Of a stretch of DNA of 64,000 nucleotides, positions 14,818 to 25,345 are shown one piece after another. The notes beneath the pieces are model-generated. The model did no database searches. It was not told the origin of the DNA and was given only the letters and a program-made list of their open reading frames with translations. Position numbers and translations under genes: made by a program. Source of the stretch: Lycorma delicatula (lineage: Eukaryota > Arthropoda > Insecta > Hemiptera > Fulgoridae); contig NC_134455.1 in the NCBI RefSeq assembly GCF_047948215.1, forward strand, positions 104,931,995 to 104,995,994, given 5' to 3'. Numbering within the stretch: position 1 is the first letter of the stretch; each line of letters begins with the position of its first letter.

Positions 14818-17800
14818 TTATAGACTATTAAGAAGTCCACTGGCGTGTAAAAATGCAACTATATTTTCTTCATTTCCATTATCCAGATCAGCACTAATAT
14901 TATTTGTAAGACGGAACCTCTTTCTGAGGTCCTAATATATATGGTACACTCTTCTATTAGATGTTTGATTGTCAGTGTTTTATTACAAACACCGCACATT
15001 GGTCTCACTTCGCCGGTTAACAAATATAAGTTTGTTAATCGCGTGTGACCGATTCTAAGTCTGGTCACCGCTACTTGTTCACGGCGAGTCAACTTAAAGT
15101 CGCTTTTCCATTTATAAGGAGAAGTTTTAACCGAGTTTAATTTTGTATTTAAACTCCTCCATTCAGCGTACCACTTGTTTTTTACTATGTTTGTTAGACG
15201 GTTTTTAACATCTGCCACTCTTACAGGAAATGCATCCAAATCATCGCAGACTGTTGCCTTTCTGGCAGCTTCGTCTGCGATTTCATTACCTGTAATACCA
15301 GCATGACCGGAGTCCATACAAATACGCATCGCTGTCCTCGTTGTTTTAGTACATATAAAATGGACAGGATGTTTGCAATTAGGACATCCTTAATGTTCTT
15401 GTTCCGAATTGCAACGAGTGCACTTAATGAATCGGAACATATTAGCACTCTCTCTTCGCAATAGTGTTCAGTGTAGCGAAGAGCTTGCTGAATTGCAGTG
15501 AGTTCTGCCGTGTAGACACTGGCCACATCTGGCAGTCTCCAAACGTGGGCTTCTTCATTTACATATATCGAGCATCCAACACCATGTTCGGTTTTAGAAC
15601 CGTCAGTACAAATTCTAATATGTTCTTCGTAATTACTGACGGTTGCCAAAAATTCCTGCTGGATGATCAATGCTGGTTTCTTTTTTATTTCTCCTTGAGA
15701 GAGATCCAAACTTATATTTACCGCTGGCAAGAGCCATGGCGGTATTTCTCTAGTAGAAATTGCTAGAGTCTCTGGTATAGCAATTTCATATTTTCTTCTT
15801 AATTCGTGGTACCAATTCCGGCTGGTCTGGAATAGGTAGCACGACGTTCGTATAATGCAGCCATGGGATGATTCGTAAACAATTTATTATTTATATGAGC
15901 AGGGAAATCCCATATATTTGCTGCATATCTTAACAAGAGGATCTCTCTTCTATAATGTAGTGGCATTATTCCGGCTTCAGACATCAGACTAGCCGCCAGA
16001 CTTGTGCGGAAAGCACCTGTTGCGTATCTTATTCCGCTATTATGAACTACGTCTAACTTTCTTAAGTGCGACTTTCTAGCGGATGAATATACGATACATC
16101 CGTAGTCTACTTTAGATTGAACCAATGCTTTATACAATCTTAATAATGTCTCTTTTTCTGAGCCCCAATTTAAGTTCGATAAACATTTTATAATGTTTAG
16201 GGCTCTTTTGCATCTATCACTCAAGTCCTGTATATGTAATCCCCATGTAAGGGATTTATCCAATACTAGTCCTAAATACCTTACGCTGTCTTTATATTGT
16301 ATTGGATTATCGTCAATTGTCAAAGCAGGACTCTGATGAGGAATTTTCTTCCTACAAAAGTGTACACAGCACGTTTTTTCTGGTGAGAATTGGAATCCTG
16401 TATTCCTTGCAACTTCATTTAGAGCATTGATCGCTCGTTGCAATTTGTACCTCACCATAGCAGTCTTGTTGCTGGGATACACAATTGCCAAATCATCAAC
16501 ATAGACGCTTTTGCTGGTTTCTACTGGAATGGCTGATATCAATTTATTAATGGCGATGGTAAACAAGCTACCGCTCAACGGCGAACCTTGCGGTATGCCA
16601 TTTTCCAAGATTCTTTCACATGAATATTCATTGTTGACGCGTACTTGGAAGGTACGGACATTCATGTAGTTGCTGAGCAGTATAGGCAGATTGCCACGAA
16701 TGCCCCATTCATGTAACTGGAGCATTATACCATGCCGCCAGGCCATATCGAATGCCTTCTGAAGATCAAAGAAGACTCCAACACAATGTTTCCTTGTAAT
16801 AAAGCTGTTATATATAATGTCCTCTAAGCTGATCATTTGATCAGTGGTAGAATGGTATTGTCGAAAACCTGCTTGATAAGGTGATATCAGGTTTTCTTTC
16901 TCCAAAACCCAGATGAGTCGATTATTTATCATTTTTTCCAATATTTTCCCCATAGCACACGTCAAAGAAATAGGACGGTAGCTATTGGGGTCTGTTAAAT
17001 TTTTATTTTTCTTTGGTACTGGAACAACATGAGCTTTTTTCCACTGCTGCGGGTACGTTCCATCCCGCCATATTTTATTATATAGTTCTAATAATCTACA
17101 CTTTGCAGTGGTATTCAGCTGCCTGATCATATTATAGTGGATTTCATCCGGACCAGCAGCTGTGTTACCTGCTTTTTCCAACGCTTTCGCGAATTCTTCC
17201 ATTTTGAATGGTACATTATATGAGTAATTATACTCAGTTCTAAAATTTAGTAGACCTTCGAGTTCTTCTTTTTTGGTTCGAAAACCTTCCTCGTAGTTGG
17301 CCGTTTTGCTGGCCTTTTCGAAATGATTGGATAACAGCTCTGCAATTTCATATGGAGTATCTTTTATTTCATCTTCATCTTGAAGGCTAGTTATGGGAGC
17401 AAAATCATTACGCCCACAAATCGCCTTCACTTTCCTCCAAACATCTGATGCAGTAGTAGTTTTGTCGATGGATGACACGTATTGCTGCCAGGATCGTTTT
17501 TTCGAATCTATCATAAGACGTTTTGCATACGCCCTGTATTTCTTAAAGGCAACAAGATTTTCTATACTAGGACGCTTCTTAAAGGCGTTATACGCCCTTT
17601 TCTTTCTTTTTATAGCTTCACTTATTTCATCGTTCCACCATGGAACGGGTTTCTTTGCAAGTTTCCCAGATGTTTTGGGAATATATCTCGATGCCGACTC
17701 AATTATTGCATTTGTTATGGCGTCGACATCGTCTCCGATAACTCCAGTTGTTTCCGGGAGTATCGTTCTAGCTCTGAAGCTCGTCCAGTCTGCCTTTTCA

Positions 17801-18492
17801 AATAACCATCTTTTAGGGATGGGATATATTGTTCTTGTAACATCATTTACAATTTGCACCGGGAAATGATCGCTTCCATGCAGATCGTCTATGACATGGA
17901 AGCTGTACCTCGGTGCTATCGATCCGCTTATAAGTGCAAGATCTATACAGGACGTCGATCCATCTCTGGCATTGAAAAAGTTTCCTGATCCGTCGTTTAA
18001 AATAATAAGTTCTGAATTCATCAGGAACCCTTCCAGTTCTCTTCCACGGGGATCTACTCAATCCGATCCCCAAAGAGAATTATGAGCGTTAAAGTCACCC
18101 ACCAGTAAAACAGGTGGGGGAAGCTCGGAAATTAGTCTTTCTATGTCATCCTTATTCCAATCGTAATTCGGTAAGTATATGCTGCACACAGTGATCTTAA
18201 GCGGTCGCTTCATTCTAACGGCGACCGCTTGTAGGTTGGTGTTTAGTACAACCGCTTCGGTGGTAGCTCTAGTCGATGTTAATATAGCTACTCCACCTCT
18301 AACTCTTATATTTGGCGGTTGATCTCGCCGAAATATATTGAATCCTTTTAATTTAAAATTTTCATTTCGGCGGAAATGTGTTTCTTGCAGACATATACAG
18401 ATCGGGTCTACATCATGTACCAAGCGTTGGAGCTCATGGATGTTTGAAAAACATCCATTGATGTTCCACTGTACTATCGACTCACTAATTTT
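14818..18492 (-). pseudogene. LINE ORF2: endonuclease, reverse transcriptase, RNase H, CCHC; frameshifted
   Basis: Endonuclease comes first: IVQWNINGCF, CLQETHF, LLVGDFNAHNS, then HGSDHFPVQ. A TGA at 18058-18060 interrupts the frame right after LWGSD. The frame then runs open for 740 residues from Met at 18021, with FFDLQKAFDMAW near 415, GIPQGSPLSG near 474 and YVDDLAI near 506. A one-base deletion near 15,810 (compared with copy 2) shifts into the RNase H part: CTDGSK, YTAELTAI, ICSDSLSAL. A further one-base deletion near 15,308 precedes GHAGITGNEIADEAA. The C-terminal zinc motif CGVCNKTLTIKHLIEEC is present, then a +2 insertion near 14,935 scrambles the tail. No Met codon lies between the ORF1 stop and IVQWN, so initiation may follow termination-reinitiation. 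All RT and RNase H acidic residues are readable. Confidence 0.88.
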
Positions 18493-18500
18493 TAATTAAA

Positions 18501-20033
18501 TTATTGTCTGGGTTTTCCTTTCGGCCATCCTTTTTTCCGCTTCTTCTCCATGTTGCGAACAGCAGCATGTTCGCGGAGAAGGTTGTCGCCTGTAAGGCTT
18601 CCGGTCTCCGTGTCGGAGACCACCGAAGCCGCCGACGACGACGGACATGGATCGAAGCCGGTTTCAGGCGCCGATTGAGAGGCGGCAACCTGGCCACTCC
18701 CCGACACGGGGATAGCACCGGCAACCGCCTGAGGGAGGGGGGACACTCGCCCCCCCTGTGTGATTTTTTGTGGCCTCTGAGGCTTAGAGGCCACTTCAGT
18801 TGCAGGAGGCTTGGGAGCCTCCATAACAGTCTCTGTAGGTATTGTTGTTTTCTTGACATCAAGAATCTCACTAAGACGGACTTGGTATTCTGCTTTGGGG
18901 TCCGTTTTCCTCAGCGCGAGAGCAGCTTTCGCTGTTTTACCTTCGGGAGGAGGCTGTACTAATATCTTTGGCTTTATTGTATCTTTAATATTGAAAGATT
19001 TCATTTTATTGTCAATAATTCTTTCAATCATGTTAGCCAAGTTCGGAGCAAGTTTACTGATGAGCTGACTTTCATCTACAGCAATTGGAACTGGAGCAGG
19101 ATCAGTAGCCGCAGCCTGAGCATAAGATGTTGTTGCTCTGGGTTTGCGGGCGTTAACAATCTTTTTAGCTTCGATGTAGCTGACTTTCTGCAGAGTTTTA
19201 ACTTCCTGCACAGCTACTTCTTCTTTGTAGACAGGACAATTCCTGGATCTACATGAATGCTGTCCCTTGCAATTGATGCATGTAGGGGGCTCTTTACACG
19301 GCTCTCCCTCATGCACCTCTTCGCCGCACACGCATATTTGCATTCTCTCACATTTGATGGCGGTGTGGCCAAAACCTTGGCACTTGAAGCATCGCATTGG
19401 TTGCGGGATAAATGCCCGCACATCCAATCGTTGTATCCCCGCTCTAATCTTCTCCGGCAAGGTAGGCCGGTTAAATGTGAGAACATGAGAGGCTGAAGGT
19501 AGGACCTCGCCATTCCTCCTCATGTTCAATCGGCGACACTCTATGACTCCCTGCGTTGACAACTCCTCAACAGTTTCTTGTTCCGTACAATTTAAAAGAT
19601 CCCGACAGACGACCACACCTCTTGAGCTGTTGAGCGTACCGTGGGGATCAACATGCACAGCCAGTTCTCCAATCTTTTTAAGCCCTAAAATCTTTTGAGA
19701 CTGGACATCATTTACAGTCTCAACATGAAGTCCTATGAAGGTCTTCCTTATTTCTTTTACAGGGCCACCAGCGCATTTGGTTATTTCCCGAGCAATGAGA
19801 AAAGGACTCACCTTCGAAAAATTTCCATCCTCCTTGGTAACAACCAAATATTTAGGTTTCGGTGTATTATTGTTCTTGAAAAAAGCTTTTTGTAAGCTTT
19901 TTCTAGCCTCAATCTCTATCCTTTTATTTTCCGCACTTTTTCTCCGTTTTGCCTCAGGCGAAACGGCCGGTTCTAAACGAGGGTGTTTGCGTGAACCCTC
20001 TGCCACGTTTAATTGTTCAACTTGCATGAACAA
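18501..20033 (-). CDS. LINE ORF1, gag-like nucleic-acid-binding protein (510 aa), intact
   Basis: An uninterrupted 510-residue frame upstream of ORF2 on the same strand; its TAA (18501-18503) lies a few bases before the ORF2 region. The N-terminal part is basic (EAKRRKSAENKR). A central domain with KKIGELAVHVDPHGTLNSS resembles the RRM-like gag domain of I and jockey elements. Cysteine motifs follow: CFKCQGFGHTAIKC near 213-226 is a canonical CX2CX4HX4C knuckle, followed by CVCGEEVHEGEPC and CINCKGQHSC. The C-terminal third is proline/serine rich, low in structure, and ends in basic KKRKKGWPKGKPRQ. Such proteins coat the element RNA and carry it to the nucleus or telomere (family knowledge). 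Its integrity contrasts with the broken ORF2, so it could still act in trans. Confidence 0.85.
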   Translation of the reverse strand: MFMQVEQLNVAEGSRKHPRLEPAVSPEAKRRKSAENKRIEIEARKSLQKAFFKNNNTPKPKYLVVTKEDGNFSKVSPFLIAREITKCAGGPVKEIRKTFIGLHVETVNDVQSQKILGLKKIGELAVHVDPHGTLNSSRGVVVCRDLLNCTEQETVEELSTQGVIECRRLNMRRNGEVLPSASHVLTFNRPTLPEKIRAGIQRLDVRAFIPQPMRCFKCQGFGHTAIKCERMQICVCGEEVHEGEPCKEPPTCINCKGQHSCRSRNCPVYKEEVAVQEVKTLQKVSYIEAKKIVNARKPRATTSYAQAAATDPAPVPIAVDESQLISKLAPNLANMIERIIDNKMKSFNIKDTIKPKILVQPPPEGKTAKAALALRKTDPKAEYQVRLSEILDVKKTTIPTETVMEAPKPPATEVASKPQRPQKITQGGRVSPLPQAVAGAIPVSGSGQVAASQSAPETGFDPCPSSSAASVVSDTETGSLTGDNLLREHAAVRNMEKKRKKGWPKGKPRQ

Positions 20034-20590
20034 TAAATCCCTTCTGTAGTAAGGCTAGCCGCCGGGGTACACCCCCACTCCAGGGCTACCAACCCTGGAG
20101 GTCCGTTCCGGTACTCCGGTGGAACCGGCATATGTCCTGGCAGAGAGCGGATGCGCAGTCTCTGCACTGACTCCAGGCCCTTACACACCGAGGCTTTCAG
20201 GGCTCCCATGCTCCGAACAACATGGGCACCTTAACTACATGCTTGCCATCGCGGGGGGCATGTGGACAACAAAAGAGCTCCGTTACACCTGCAAATAACT
20301 TCGACCGTAGCCGCCACATCGCCAGCTCTAAGTTTGGTATATGTCCACTTCCTAATCCATAAATTGTTCATATCCTGCAGGTGGCCAAAAAATCCAATCC
20401 ATGAGGGGACCTGAAGGTGGAAACAGGTCAAAAGAAAGCATATCCGAGGAATTTACTCGGAGCCCCGTTAGCCAGCTATATGTATTGTACATAAGTACGG
20501 CTGTTACCGCCCTGGACGTGGAACGTAGATGTTGTGTTCCGGACGTGGGGATTACCTACCTCAGGGCAAATTTCCTTGTTCTATAACCAA
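20034..20590 (-). promoter_or_regulatory. 5' UTR of I-type LINE copy 1 with leader hairpins
   Basis: GC-rich leader upstream of ORF1. About 45 bases before the ORF1 Met a perfect 8-bp stem with a 7-base loop can form: CTCCAGGG (20078-20085) with CCCTGGAG (20093-20100). A shorter CCGGT/ACCGG pair follows. I-type LINEs have internal promoters near +1 (family knowledge), but no TATA box or convincing initiator was identified here. Confidence 0.5.
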
Positions 20591-20610
20591 GTTTCCTTGT
20601 TCTATAACCA
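20571..20610. repeat. 21-bp tandem duplication at LINE 5' boundary
   Basis: TTTCCTTGTTCTATAACCA occurs at 20571-20589 and again at 20592-20610, separated by AG. It lies exactly where the element's 5' end must be. Confidence 0.8.
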
Positions 20611-21254
20611 GAATGGCAATTATTTTTATTGTGAACTACAATTGGAATAAATTTTGGACACCCTCAGATACGGTGAAAGAAATTCTTCTTGTATATTAAC
20701 TGTATTTTTAACATATAAAACAATATTATTTACATTTCATCGTCGATCTTAAATAAAGTGACGGTGATGTATGCTTAGGGTGTTATTATTGATCATACTG
20801 TTACTGTATGTAAATGATATATAATTGTGGTTTTACTCGTATAATAATTTTTAAAATTCCATTACATAATATATCCGTATTTTATAAAAGTGGTAGAATA
20901 TATTTATAATCCTGGAATAGAATAACGACTATTTAACAAAAAGTTAAAATATTTGTCGTAGAGATAAGTTGTCTTTATATCCTTGTATCTGAGAGGAAAA
21001 AATGCTGTAAAAACTTCATAAATTTTAATTCATGAAATAATTAATTTTGAAGCTATAAGTGATTACAGAAGACATTTTTCAACATTCTGCATTGATATTT
21101 AAGTTATGACTTCATCTATGCTCTCCTATCAAAACACATTTTTAATCATCTTTTCTTTCAAAATTTGATCTCCCTGTTGGTCAATCTACTTATAATTGAG
21201 TAGTAAGTAAACAAATGTAGATATTAAAATTGATTGTAACATTAAAAATACATA
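20611..21254. other. AT-rich stretch, no gene seen
   Basis: No supported feature. Confidence 0.6.
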
Positions 21255-21670
21255 TTTTTACGTTCCACTTTTGCCATCGGGTGCTGCTACCTAGCGAGGG
21301 CTAGAGCTCTCCGGCAAGCTATGGTCTATGACCTACGTCACCACCGCAAGGAGTGGTCATTATGATGTAGTGACTTCTATTCTTTCGGCGCCAGAATCTG
21401 ACCCAGAGCGGTCGTGTTGTACATTCAGTCCGGATGGACACGCATACTAATGTTTGGATGAACGCTTATTTTATTTGTATACTTATATGTTATTCAGTTT
21501 AATTATATGTATTATGTTATATGTTAGATGTTCAATTATATGTTATCGAAGTGTCAAGACGACATGAAATTAAATAACAATTCAATAAGCAACAAGGCGT
21601 TGTTTCAATTCATCACCTATGCATCTATTGCTCTAAAATCTACCACAAGGGTTTTATGGTCCTCCACATC
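21255..21670. other. GC-richer unidentified block, possibly an old LTR
   Basis: Starts with a GC-rich segment (21,270-21,440) and ends near GGTTTTATGGTCCTCCACAT (21,650). A TGG-starting motif after a block like this recalls a primer-binding site next to an LTR, but no paired LTR, pol sequence or clean TG...CA ends were found. The identity is not established. Confidence 0.2.
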
Positions 21671-23500
21671 ACAAAGGATATAATACATATTATATTAAAT
21701 TAATTATAAATTAAATTTTTCTTTTCTTATTTTTTGGTTACGTCTCGTTGCATTAGAAAGTAGATAATATGAACAAATATCTGTGAACCACAGTAAATAT
21801 GGCTCTGCTAATCCTGGAACGGTTAGCTTACATCATTTCAAAACGTACAGGAAATGGATTAGAGTCTCCTCCTGTTTCTATTGAGTTTTTGATATCGTAA
21901 GGGAAGGTTACTGACAAAAGCACTACTTGTATAAAACAGCTTATCTACTTGATGAGACGAAGAAAACAAAAACGTACTTTAAGGATCTTCGCTCACTGGA
22001 TCTAGAAGAGCACCACAACTCGCTTTCGTGCTACTAATTATGCTGGTATACAGGTAATTCTTCACTGCTCAGCAATATGGAACCTTACGCGATCATAAAT
22101 GAGATTTAATAACAGTGTAAACAACGAAATAATACTTTGATTCATCACTGTTACTTTCCTGATACCAAGCCCTAGAACTATGCTGCAAGAAGGAAAGTAT
22201 GGTAATCTGTAAAAATGGGCTATGAGCTTTCCTCCATTTCTCGACGTTTCTGATCCAGGGACCACATAAGACAAAAAAGTGGAGGGTGTTAATTTTGTTA
22301 TTTACGTATGTTGTGTTTGAAGTTTAATTATAGTTTTTTTATTGAATTAATCGATTCTGATGAAATTTGGTACAGTGACTCGTTTATATGGGGCAATTTA
22401 TTGGTAAAGATTTGGTATTAATATCTCAAGGGGGACTAATTTTCTCAAACGTTTGCAAACATAAGACTAATTTTTACAAAGCTCAGTAGATGGATTATCT
22501 ACTGGCTTATCTTACAATTTATAATAAACTTTTGCCTCCAAATTTTCTCCCTGTCTCAAAAAATTGAAAACACTATATTTCTATTTATTCACCAATTTTT
22601 TTTTTAATGTCTTCATAGACATAGTAGTGATGCAATTGGCGTCAAAAAACACTTTGAGGATAATGATGAAAATTCTGCGAGGAACAACCGATCAAAGTTT
22701 ATAAAAATCGATTTTTTGAACTTTGTAAACTTTTTATATGTTTCAATTATTTTCCATATAAGAATATTTTTCCATCTACTCGCATTGTTGGCGAAGAGAA
22801 AGGAAGTAATACCATCAGGTTATTCTTTAAAATTCTTCCTTTGTTATTCCTGTTGCTGCTTAACAGATTCTTATATATTTTTTAAGTTAATATTTTTAAG
22901 TTATACCTTGACAGAAATATAAAGCTATACATGATGACCGCAAGGATTTTAATGTAATTGTTGCAGTAGAACCTTTACGAGAAAGTATGTAACGTTGCAG
23001 ACTGAAAAATAGAATGACACATAAAAGGGGTAATGCATATTCTTTTTTCGACTTAAAACTACAGCAGTATAACCAAGGAAAATTGTTGTAATATGAATTC
23101 CCATACTTATACATAACAAATAAATTTTACTGAATAAGCCTATAACTACGAGAGGAATTGAAGTTAGTAACGCCTTATGTAAATATCATTTAAAACAGAA
23201 TATAATATCATTTACAATTTTCATTGAACAAGAATTACCACTGCAGTTAATAAAGAATTTCTCTGAATATGTTTATTGGTTATTATAAGGCATTCTTCTA
23301 AAAATCATTTCTCTTATACTAATGAAATAAATATAATACTGTCATATAAGTCTGGGAATAAACACAAATAGCGTTATACTGGAATATAATTTTGTCAAAT
23401 AAAAAAGTCCCTCCGTACTAAATGAGTTACTTACTTTCACCGTTAACCAGATTTATCTTACAATAATTAAATTTACATATCGTGACAAATGGAAAATTGA
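21671..23500. other. AT-rich stretch, no gene seen
   Basis: No protein-like frame found. The segment near 22,350-22,440 reads like non-coding transposon sequence, without identification. Confidence 0.5.
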
Positions 23501-24320
23501 TTTAGTTTAATTCCTGGAGGTATGACAAATCAATTACAACCACTGGATGTTGGGGTTAATAAAGCTTTTAAAGATCGTATTCATGCACAATAAAATCAGT
23601 GATCGACTGAAAGCGATCATCACCTTACACCGAGCAGCAAAATTAAACGAGCGTCAACAGCTACGATTGTAGAATGGATTTTGAAAGTTTGTAATGATTT
23701 TTCATAAGAAATAGTTGAAAAATCATTCTCGAAGTGCTGATTGTCGAATATATCGGATGGTTCTGATGACGATGTACTTTGGAAACCCAGTGAAGCTAAT
23801 AAATCCGATTCAACTTCCGACTCAGATGAAACTGAGCATGACGACTCGACAACAACGCAGAAAGGTAACGAGACACATTGTTTAGTCATGAAAAATTACT
23901 GTAATTAGTGATAAAATACCTTAATTATAAAGCTAAGTACGCGTACATAGGAAGCAAACATTGCATTTGAGGTACTATAATACAAAATATAGTGTTCATT
24001 GCTTTCAATTTAGGTGCTTTACTGCATATTTGAATTACTGAATAAATTGTTGTAAGTAGCTATTAATTAACATTTTAAATTCATTTTTCAAAATAGGATG
24101 AACATAATGAAAAATACATACATACAAAATACTTATGAATTACCGTAATTTATAATAAATAAATCAACTATTAATTAATAATTAATTATTATAAATAATA
24201 TAATTAATCATTAAATTTTATATAAATTAACTATTTTAATACTTCTATTGGATATTTTTATTTTTTCCAGAAATTATCTACCAAATTTAGGGCGCGTCTT
24301 AAATTCGAAGAACTACAGTA
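23500..24320 (+). pseudogene. pogo/Tigger-like transposase C-terminal relic
   Basis: One plus-strand frame reads LIPGGMTNQLQPLDVGVNKAF, KDRIHAQ, stop, then STESDHHLTPSSKIKRAST, ATIVEWILKVCNDFS, stop, EIVEKSFSKC, stop, LSNISDGSDDDVLW, followed by an acidic tail. The pogo family of DDE transposases has P-G-G-x-T-x-x-x-Q-P-L-D-V after its second catalytic Asp, then the W and S-F-x-K-C-x-I-S-N-x-x-D-G elements seen here. Four in-frame stops disable it, but no frameshift is needed. Downstream, 24,290-24,318 reads GGGCGCGTCTTAAATTCG and closes with ACAGTA, like a pogo-type terminus next to a TA target. The catalytic core and left end are absent. Confidence 0.78.
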
Positions 24321-25099
24321 TTTATAGATTTTAAAACTTATGATATTTCTGTCTGTTTATTATATGAATTTTTATATATTTCTCTTTCTGGAATTCTAAT
24401 TTGTTCAAAACGATAATTTTACAAACCATAAGGTTTTTATTCGTCCCGAACAATAAGTAAAGTTGCAATCAAACGTCAAGAATCGTTATTATTTTCTGAC
24501 GTTCGGTAAAACAATCGTTTTATTATTCAAAAGATAGGAAATTGATTATTTTTTTCTTATTACCTTTCAATGATATCATCAAGAATATGTATTTTTTACT
24601 TTATTTTATTCAACGAAATATGAATTCTTTGACTGAATTGTATTTAATTGGTTAATGTTTGGTAATGTACAAACATTCTGTAACGTTGCTTTTTTCTAAT
24701 TACCATTTATAGTACTCTTTTTCAATTACCTTAACTTTGGTTTGCATCAGCGTAATCAACTACATGCAGTCAACAATGTTGATGAAAAAAAATACAGAAA
24801 ATTTAAACATTTAATTAAAAATCTTGTAGAATAATGTAGTTTGACATGGCCATCTTCTGACGTTTTAATTATTATTAGCTTGGTAACTATAAGTAATTTT
24901 AACTCTCAAACTTATAATTAATCTAGTAATTATACGTAGACTTATAGTTTTTGTATATTGTTGAGATATAAATTAATTAAAATTTTTACTGAAAGATTAT
25001 GAAAGTAAATTATTTTAATTGATGATGATGATACATGTCAGATTTCTTTTTTTCGTAAAAAAAAAACTCCTTTGTAATAAATGAGGGAAAAACTGTATT
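24321..25099. other. AT-rich stretch, no gene seen
   Basis: No supported feature. Confidence 0.6.
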
Positions 25100-25345
25100 A
25101 GTTCTATTTTACAAAGAGAAGGCTTAGTGAAAGGAGTGTTAGAAGGGACAAAGAAAGCGAAAAAAAAATGGGAGGGTGAAAGATAAAGTAAATTGATGAT
25201 TTAAAGCAAGAAAGCTACATGGTATTGTGTAAATGGAATACTAGAATGAGAAGTTTTATCCACCGAATACAACAGACTGTAGTATAAACACCTGCATCAG
25301 TTACAGAAAAATTGTTACGGTTATAATGATGATGATAAGTAAATA
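25100..25345 (+). pseudogene. LINE reverse-transcriptase C-terminal tail relic
   Basis: The plus strand reads EGLVKGVLEGTKKAKKKWEG, then after a frame change IDDLKQESYMVL and RMRSFIHRIQQTVV. C-terminal tails of several LINE reverse transcriptases follow this order: a V-L-E-G-(R/K)-x-x-G-K-R-x-R-G-R-P basic segment, I-D-D-L-K, then a short R/W-rich end. The intact RTE-like LINE at 10.1 kb has the same order in its tail (LILEGQVEGKNCVGRPP). Only the last 80 or so residues remain. Confidence 0.45.

Larger units (their letters stand above)
14148..20601 (-). mobile_element. I-type LINE, copy 1, nearly full length
   Basis: About 6.4 kb of GC-richer sequence on the minus strand: 5' UTR, ORF1 (gag-like), ORF2 (endonuclease, RT, RNase H, CCHC), and a 0.65-kb 3' UTR ending in poly(A) (T-rich 14159-14178). 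The 11-mer GTTTCCTTGTT occurs at 14148-14158 and again at 20591-20601, a candidate target-site duplication. RNase H after RT, CCHC knuckles in ORF1 and a C-terminal CCHC in ORF2 place it in the I superfamily in the broad sense. A second copy starts at 60.8 kb and an older relative at 44.0 kb, both in the same orientation. Confidence 0.85.

Noticed and set aside
17843..18073. 76-codon minus-strand frame between the endonuclease pieces
   Set aside because: The endonuclease continues in another frame through the TGA with matching motifs on both sides, so this is an off-frame shadow.
17393..20049. Plus-strand open frames of 60-158 codons opposite the I-type LINE
   Set aside because: Antisense shadows of ORF1 and ORF2; no motifs of their own.
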